From NCBI GenBank assembly GCA_025435555.1, contig JAIWWG010000011.1:186001-250000 (forward strand): a stretch of DNA of 64,000 bases, written 5' to 3'. Below the pieces are notes generated by a model. That model searched no databases and was not told the DNA's origin. It saw only the letters and a list, made by a program, of their open reading frames with translations. The translations under genes and the position numbers were made by a program. This document shows, in pieces, positions 57,529 to 64,000 of this stretch; within the stretch, counting starts at the first letter, position 1, and every line of letters begins with the position of its first letter. This stretch comes from Chytriomyces cf. hyalinus JEL632 (taxonomy: Eukaryota; Chytridiomycota; Chytridiomycetes; Chytridiales; Chytriomycetaceae).

Positions 57529-58489
57529 ATGTCCCAGTTTGAGTGGGATCACCAACTCTCACTTCTGATCAGGCTGGCCTCCCCACACATTGGCAAGTCC
57601 TTTGAGTCCTACCACCGACACCAAGACCTCTGGAATCGACGGTTCATTGCTCACTTTGGTCTTCTGGTGGAGTCTGCTGTTGATCTGTGGAAGATCGTGC
57701 AACGTCACTTTTACTCTAGTCGACTCCAGAAGATTCACTTTCTGTGGAGCCTGTTCCACCTGAAAACGTACCCCAATGAAGCAATAGCAGCAGCAAAGTT
57801 CAACACATCTGAAAGCAATTGGAGGGACAAGGTGTACGAAGGGATCAGTTGTTTTGGAATGATGGACGAGGTGAAAATTTTCTCATTTCAACAAATGTTC
57901 AAACATATTTATTTTTAACAACCACTCAAAAATTACTTAAAAACAGATCCATTTTGAGCAGCGATTCGAACAATGGCCAATAAAGAGACCGTCTTGTTAC
58001 GTCGATGGTGTCGATATGCTTGTCACTGAGGCCCGTCCACTTGATCAAGACTTGTACAGTCACAAGTTCAAGCATGCTGGCTTCCGCTACCAAGTTGCTG
58101 TGGCCTTGGGAACCAGCAAGATTGTCTACGTGGGTGGCGGGGTCCCGTGTGGGAAGTGGCCTGACTTGAAAATGGCCCAGGAGACTCTCTTGCGCCTCAT
58201 TGAACCTGGTGAGAGGGTTGCTGCTGATCAGGGTTACCGAGGCGACACAAGGCTGATCACAAAGATGGTGATCACCTCTGCAGCCACCAGAGCTCACAAT
58301 CACAACCTGAAGCAGATGGGTGCACGACATGAGACTGTGAACAAGAGATTCAAGGACTTCAGGATTCTCACCTCGCTGTTTAGATCTGACAGAAACAGCC
58401 ATTTTCGTGTGTTCAAAGCAGTTTCACAAATCACACAAGTCAAGTTACGTCGCCAGCCACTTTATGACCTGCATGGAAAACTACGATGA
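57529..58489 (+). CDS. PIF/Harbinger transposase (DDE_Tnp_4 type)
   Basis: Exons 57529-57870 and 57947-58489; 294 residues. The catalytic core is visible after the intron: first Asp in YVDGVDM, then GGVPCGKWPDLKMAQ and the second Asp in AADQGYRGD, and the Glu in ARHETVNKRFKDFRIL. FRSDRNSHFRVFKAVSQITQ is the usual C-terminal motif. The N-terminal exon (WDHQLSLLIRLASPHIGKSF) is helical and less conserved. The protein is somewhat short for the family, so an upstream exon may have been missed. No stop or frameshift is seen. Confidence 0.85.
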
Positions 58490-58548
58490 ATAAAAGAGAA
58501 TGATTTATTGGTTGAAATAACAACAATGGGAAGGTGAAAGTAAAAAAG

Positions 58549-58576
58549 GAATTAGTTGTAAATTCGTGGGCCTTCC
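58549..58576 (-). repeat. Right terminal inverted repeat
   Basis: 28 bp whose reverse complement begins GGAAGGCCCACG; one mismatch to the left repeat. It ends 39 bp before the ATG of the BCAS3-like gene. Confidence 0.9.
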
Positions 58577-58615
58577 TGGAGCCACAAAATAACATTCGCT
58601 GATAAACAGACAGCC

Positions 58616-61600
58616 ATGGGCAAGAAGAAGAACCGCGCTCCACCCGCAGCACCAATCGCAATCGCACCTGCGCTTAATCCTGTCTCTATCCAGCACGAGG
58701 ATGAAGAGCCGACAAGCATCAAATCAGAAAACACCGTCTCACACGAAGACACGCTGCAAATCGACCTTGATACTGTGGATGCTACTCCAGGCGGTGCCGA
58801 AACTGACCATGAAGATGTCTTTGCTCTTGAGTTTGACGAGGCGCCAATGTCCAAATCCGACCCGCCGTCTCACCCTCCTCCAGACCGGGAGTCAGACACT
58901 GCGCAATTGCCTTTGCATTCTCGAAACAATGTCGAAACAATCGAAAGCACTCCCATTTCTCTCTCCGCCGCGCATTTTCAAATGCCGCAGTCTCTCGCGC
59001 GAAACGCTCCTATAAAACAGTCAGCGAGGCGAACGGCGAAGCAGCGAAACCCACCATCCAGTTCGCTTATATCACAGCTGGGATCGATTGTTAAAGGTTT
59101 GCACTTGGTTTGAGAGAAATGCAATTCGAAAAAGTTCACTGATGATTTGGCAGGCTCCTTGACAGGCACATCTTCCACGTCGCCACAGTCACCTACTTTC
59201 AATGCCAAAAGCCCCGAATTGATTCTATGCGCGAAATTTGTGCGCATGAGGTTTTGGGACTCGCAGCGAGAAAAAAATCTCGCCAATTTCACAGATGATG
59301 GGTATGCACTTGAAAACAAGCTGTAATTCAACGCGTTTATAATCAATGTCATATATTGAAAGAAACATGTGTCTACTTGTTGGTTATGAACGCGGATTTC
59401 AGGTCTGGTCCATCTCGTCGAGTCTGGGAACTGAATTCTCTCAGCTTGTCTCTGTGCGAAATGAACTTCAGCGAGTCATTGACCTGGATGTAAGAATATC
59501 AGGTTAGTAAAAATTGAATTCTTACGAGAAGAAACACTTTGTCGATTGCGCGGCACAGGTGGTGCCATATCCATCCATCGAGCTTCAAAAAGAGATTGCC
59601 AACACGGACATGGCATCCGCTTTTCCTCTTATAGCATTAGTGTAAGCAAAATGCTTTTTCGTTCGTGAGAGGTCTTGCGCTTAACGAGTGTCCACAAAAA
59701 TAGTGAATCAGCCTCCGAAAATCCAAGCAATGCTTACGCAGTCAAGCTTTACTCGCTCAATTCTCACCGTGTCATAAAAGAATGGAATTTCAGCGCGAAT
59801 GTCTTCAGTGTCAAATGCAGCAGTAATCTGATTGCTGTGGTAAATACTCACCTCATTTTGCTTGGCAAAAGAATCCCACTTACATCATTTTTAAATCAGG
59901 GCCTTTCCGACAATACCATTCAAATCTATTCAGCGCTTTCATTGAAACCAATATCTTGCATCCCTGAAGCGTATCCTGTTTTCACAGTTGGCTCCCGTCT
60001 CCTGATTTACGCGTCGACCGTTAAACCACCGAAGCCTCAGCCACTCTCGAAATCAAACGCAAACACAAAAAATGGAGAAGATTTTGATGAATGGGTCCTG
60101 CACAGTCATCAAAACATTATGGGAGCTGGCTCTCAGCCGAGTGTTGGTGATAAAGCGATTGATGGGTTGAAACGCGCTACTGGGAAAGTGGTGAAAGAGG
60201 TACTGGTAGGCGCGAATTATTTGGGCGCAGTTGGGTACACGGCCGTGCAGAATTATCTGCAGAATGGTACTACAACAACTGGAGCAGAGGAAACTTCTGT
60301 AACTCAAGCAACAGACGTATCAACTACACTTCCTCACTTAGAAAATTCGAAGGCGGAAGGAGTGGTGCGTTTGCCATATCCTTTTGATTGTTGTTTTAAA
60401 TCTCGAACGCACTCCAGATTGCAATTCGCGAATTTCCCCTTGACATTCACTTTGAAGCCTCATCGTCTGATGACCTTTCTTTGGACGAACAATCAGCCCT
60501 CGTATCGCATTGGAAGGCACATACCAACAAAATTTCATACTTGACGTTAAACGAAGCACAGACCCTCCTATTTACTTCATCAACAAGCGCAAACACATTT
60601 TTTATTTTTTCTCTCAATGTCACCTCTCCGCTTGAACGCAACTTGCCGCGCAACCGATCCGTGAATACCCTGATACCGCAAAATTGCTTATACAAACTTG
60701 AACGCGGCTTCACGCCTGCAACAATCGAAAGCGTATCCTTCAGTTCGAACGGGAAATGGTGTGCTGTCAGTACAGCTCGTGGAACCACCCATGTGTACTC
60801 TCTTCCTCAAGTCCGCAACGGCGGGAAGAAACTTGAAAAGGTGTACGAGCTTGGAGTCATCAATGGGTGGACCGATGCAAAAGCGGGAAACGTGGACACT
60901 GTCAATGCAGCGCTATATTCCGTTAGTGGAGCCGGGAATGCCGGTGCGAATCCTTGGGAAGGCGTTTCGATATACCCTGCAGCAAGATTGAAGCAAAACT
61001 CTCCGCTATCCACTGTTCCCGTACCTGATGGTAGCGATAAGACGACCAGCTCGAAAGACCTTGTCGATGCGGCTGCCAGTGGAAGAGCTGTGTTGAGCGT
61101 TGCGTTTTTTTTCGACCGCGTTTCATCCAACGCTCCTGCAAATGGCGCATCAGGTCGAAGGGACAGCGGTACAGGGATGCTGGCGAATGCAATCAGCGGT
61201 CTCGCCGCCAGCCCGAATTTGCCAGGATTTTTGGGCGGTGGAATGCTTGATTCGGACTTTACAAAACTTTTTCGGCAACGCATGGTTTCTGTGCATCCAT
61301 CTGGATTCGCCACGTTGCATCATTTGGATGTCGGAGCGTATGTGCGTGGAGCGGATCACTCGCCGAACGCATCAGTCGGCTCCTATGGAAACTCTCCGGG
61401 AGTCGGGTTTTCGGCAAGCCCCAAAAATGGCAGCTGGGCTGGACTGCATCAACATCACCATGGAGCAGCAAAGATTCAAGTGAAAGATGTGATGCAGTGG
61501 GACATCAATCGCTGTCGGGATTGGGCCGAGTACAAACCGAACTTGCAGGTAACTCGGAATTTGAATTGACTTTGACCTGCGCTTTCGTTCAATGATCTGA

Positions 61601-62242
61601 TGCGACTGAAATCAGGCGTCAAGAGCAAAGTTCCCGCCTTGGAAATTAGGGTTTGAAATTTTGAATTGGACTCATCCCAAAACGCGATTTTAATCATTGC
61701 TTTCGCAGCACTTGGGCCTCACAAATTGAAACCACCACATATGATACCATTGCATTTGGACCTCCCATTTGGGCCGACCCTGTATTCAAACTCCACATGT
61801 TTTCCACAGACCCAGCGAAACGCGGTCTGAGCAAAACTGTGCAGAGTCCTGATTTATCCGATCTTCCCACCTTCCACGCGTTAGAGACAACGCGTGAGAT
61901 TTTAAAACCTGTTGGGTACAACGCTTTCACTTCTGCACTGTTGTTTTTATTGCAAACTACTTATATTTCGAAAATACCCCTCCCAGCACACGCGCAGACA
62001 CATATCCATCCCTTCGAGACAGTGTATTCGTTGATAATGCCATTTCAAGCGCTATGGGTGATCAGCCATTCCCTGGCGCAAATGGTGTAACGACGCCTGT
62101 CTGGCGAAAAGAAGGTCTATCGTTCGAAGATGCACTCGCAGTCGATAATGCCATCGCACCTCCTGAATTGGGCGATCATCTCTCCGGATCGCAGTTCGGG
62201 CACAATTTATATAAAATGGCCAAAAAATACACAACGCAGTAA
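58616..62242 (+). CDS. BCAS3: BCAS3-like WD40/PROPPIN-type protein
   Basis: Ten exons: 58616-59096, 59154-59301, 59363-59489, 59559-59641, 59704-59839, 59900-60364, 60418-61548, 61616-61650, 61709-61915, 61987-62242; 1022 residues. After a disordered acidic N-terminus the propeller shows LLVGYERGFQVWSI, VFTVGSRLLIYAS, WKAHTNKISYLTLNEAQTLL, LYKLERGFTPATIESVSFS, NGKWCAVSTARGTTHVYSL and HPSGFATLHHLDVG, the order seen in BCAS3. The C-terminal BCAS3 part follows (TWASQIETTTY, FGPPIWADP, FHALETT). BCAS3 binds phosphoinositides on the phagophore with PHAF1 in selective autophagy and affects the cytoskeleton in animals. Two introns (59840-59899 and 60365-60417) were inferred because they interrupt conserved blocks. 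The Harbinger element lies directly upstream. Confidence 0.85.
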
Positions 62243-62631
62243 CGTTCTTCTCCCTCGTATTTCCTCCCCATCAAGATAATTATTACTTCTCTTTTTCATG
62301 CAACTGATATTCCCTGTGTGGACACGATGGACAGCTATTTAAATAAACTAAACGACTGGGGCAGACTGTCCGAATATGCTCGCGCATCACCCTCTCAGCA
62401 TCTCAGCGTCGACGCAGACGAACACGACGATCCTTCGCCACTCGCAAATCAGAGCCCGTTGCCACAGCGCCACCCTTTCAGATTGGGCCACGGACGATTG
62501 AAAGTGACAAATTCAGTATCTTTAGTTTTTTTAAATACCGGCAAATACTCAAAAAAAAAATTCCAATTTGAGCCAACTCAAACAATATATAAACCCCCAC
62601 CAGCCAGTCGGTGTTAGACAGTGTGAAGACT
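62243..62631 (+). promoter_or_regulatory. OPT promoter with TATA box
   Basis: TATATAAA at 62586-62593, 39 nt before the OPT start. A 99-codon open frame at 62330-62617 overlaps the TATA box, has no recognised motif and is treated as incidental. Confidence 0.5.
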
Positions 62632-64000
62632 ATGACTGCAGACACAGAACGCGCTCACCAGGTCCCAGGCGACAAGGCCGACGAGCCCCAGTTCGTGACC
62701 GAGGAGAAGATCCAGGCCATTGCTGACCAGGAAGACGACTACATTGATGAAATCTATGACATTATGTAAGTCTGATCGTTATCTTGGATGCATCTATGAC
62801 ACTGACCAACTTGCTCTTGTCCAGCGATGCCGTCGTTCCACGTACCGACGACACTACCCTTCCATCCAACACATTCCGTGTCTGGTTCCTTGGTCTCACG
62901 TTTGGAGTGCTGATTTGCTGCGCCAACACCATTTTCACTTTCCGTTCCAACTACTTCGCCGTCTCTCCCTTCGTGACGGTGCTGTTGGCATACCCATGCG
63001 GTTTGGCCATGGCCAAGGTCCTTCCCAGCGGTTTTTTGAACCCCGGTGCTTTTAACTACAAGGAGCATGCGCTCATCTTCGTCATGACTTCCTGCATGGC
63101 TTCGCCACCCTACGCTCTGTACAACATCGTCGGTCAGAAGTACCAGCTGTACCAAACTGACTTGTCTCTTCTCAGCGGTTTTGGATTCGCTATTGTGACC
63201 CAATGTTTCGGATACGGATTTGCTGGTGAGAAAAACTGAACACTGTGTTCGGAAGGATCCTTGCTCAATTTTTATTTGAAACAGGTCTTACGCGTCGTTA
63301 CCTGGTCCGCCCAGCTGCCATGTTGTGGCCATCCAACTTGGCTACCATCGCCATGTTGAATTCCCTGCACGGAAGAGACGACGGTACCAACTCTCGCTAC
63401 CCAATGAGCCGTTACAAGTTCTTCTGGCTCGCTGCCTCCGCCATGTTCTTCTACCAGCTCTTGCCAAGTTATGTTGCGCCAATGCTTGGTGCGCTCTCAG
63501 TCATCTGCTGGTTCACCAACAACAAGAAGGACAACCAGATGGCTCTCGTTCTTGGAAGTGGTTCCTACGGAGGAGGTGTCGGGCTCCTTTCCTTCACCCT
63601 TGACTGGTCCCTCTGCAACGTCTACGCTCCAATTACTACCCCTCTCTGGGCCATGATGAACCAGTTCTTGGGACTTTGGTTGTTCTTGTGGATTGTTACC
63701 CCCATCCTCTGGTACAGCGAGGCCTTCTACAACGACAAGTCCATTGGAGCTAAGTCCACCTATGGCTTCACCATCAACGCTCCATCTACCTACAACAAGA
63801 AGGGTATTCGTATTCCCAACACCAAGTTCGTCATCCGTAGCCCAGACGACCGCAACTCATTGATTCTCAACCAAACCTTCTACGACGAGAACAAGCCCAT
63901 CCTTATCACCACCTACTTTGCCCTTGAGTACGCCAACTCCTTTGTCGTGTTCATTGCTGCCTTGGTTCACGTCGGTCTGTGGTACGGAAAGGACATTTGG
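62632..64000 (+). CDS. Oligopeptide transporter (OPT family), 5' part (partial)
   Basis: Exons 62632-62765, 62825-63225 and 63285-64000; the gene runs off the right edge. An acidic cytosolic N-terminus (EEKIQAIADQEDDYIDEIYD) is followed by the OPT core: LPSNTFRVWFLGLTFGVL, NTIFTFRSNYFAVSP, FNYKEHALIFVMTSC, GFGYGFAG|LTRRYLVRP at intron 2, PSNLATIAMLNSLHGRDD, GGGVGLLSFTLDW and PLWAMMNQFLG. OPT carriers bring tetra- and pentapeptides, glutathione or metal chelates across the plasma membrane with protons. Substrate cannot be told from this part. The start has a TATA box 39 nt upstream. Confidence 0.92.

Larger units (their letters stand above)
55774..58576. mobile_element. PIF/Harbinger-type DNA transposon, apparently complete (about 2.8 kb)
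   Basis: Bounded by 28-bp inverted repeats with one mismatch (55774-55801 and 58549-58576, both reading inward from GGAAGGCCCACGAATTTAC). Flanks allow a 3-bp CTG or 5-bp CCTGG duplication, depending on where the end is drawn. It carries the two divergent genes expected for Harbinger elements: a DDE transposase (plus) and a SANT/Myb-like DNA-binding partner (minus), both with open frames and one intron each. It lies between the beta'-COP-like gene and the BCAS3-like gene. Intact ends and frames suggest a young copy. Confidence 0.88.

Noticed and set aside
59840-59899. Reading 59840-59899 of the BCAS3-like gene as coding
   Set aside because: It starts GTAAAT and ends ATCAG, is a multiple of three, and interrupts a conserved block; intron is the better reading.
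62330-62617. 99-codon plus-strand frame before the OPT gene
   Set aside because: Overlaps the OPT TATA box, no domain, and low-complexity end.

Overview
The window looks like a gene-dense chromosome segment of a zoosporic (chytrid-type) fungus. Almost every gene carries short GT-AG introns of about 42-97 nt, many with a CTAAC-like branch point. The gene set is fungal: APSES/MBP1-type cell-cycle factor, Slt2-type MAP kinase, OPT transporter, GH18 chitinase, FMP27/Hobbit lipid-transfer protein and a TauD-type dioxygenase. It also holds a PPP1R42-like leucine-rich-repeat protein, a family tied to centrosomes and cilia, which fits a flagellated fungus. The assignment to chytrids is inference from gene content; no marker here names a species.

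Layout. 1-0.5 kb: 3' end of an SH3 protein. 1-4.4 kb: a cluster of very short genes, including three intact copies (A, B, C) and one decayed copy (D) of an unrecognised serine-rich family of 72-73 residues, a broken small secreted/membrane protein and another 58-residue ORF. 5.4-11.3 kb: three head-to-tail minus-strand genes (beta-glucosidase GH1, SDR dehydrogenase, SulP transporter) separated by only 31 and 68 bp. 11.7-16 kb: RAD51C-like recombinase, Slt2-type MAP kinase, and the DNA polymerase epsilon histone-fold subunit. 16.3-18.6 kb: two decayed tandem ankyrin/F-box-like genes. 18.9-33 kb: P5A ATPase (SPF1) and the 2522-residue FMP27/BLTP2 bridge-like lipid-transfer protein. 33.3-36.5 kb: MBP1-like factor. 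36.9-38.6 kb: an orphan coding fragment, a Tc1/IS630-type transposase with one stop, and tRNA-Gly(UCC).

38.9-49.9 kb: TauD dioxygenase, Gln-rich orphan, PPP1R42, GPI-type secreted protein, RNF212/ZIP3-like RING protein, an unusual AIM32-like plus adrenodoxin-type ferredoxin fusion, and a seven-helix membrane protein. 50-55.6 kb: ERGIC-53-like lectin starting 18 bp after the preceding stop, a broken chitinase, a GNAT acetyltransferase, and a stand-alone beta'-COP-like propeller. 55.8-58.6 kb: an apparently complete PIF/Harbinger transposon with inverted repeats and both expected genes, sitting 40 bp upstream of a BCAS3-like gene. 62.6-64 kb: 5' part of an oligopeptide transporter.

Functional themes are housekeeping: membrane contact and ER homeostasis (FMP27, SPF1, ERGIC-53, beta'-COP-like), genome maintenance and meiosis (RAD51C, DPB4, RNF212-like, MBP1), and wall/carbohydrate biology (MAPK, chitinase, GH1). 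All exon junctions were worked out by hand from splice signals, reading frame and family resemblance; none was checked by a search. Several otherwise good genes carry a single stop or a one-base frame problem (SulP, chitinase, transposase, P5A), so sequence errors must be weighed against real decay.
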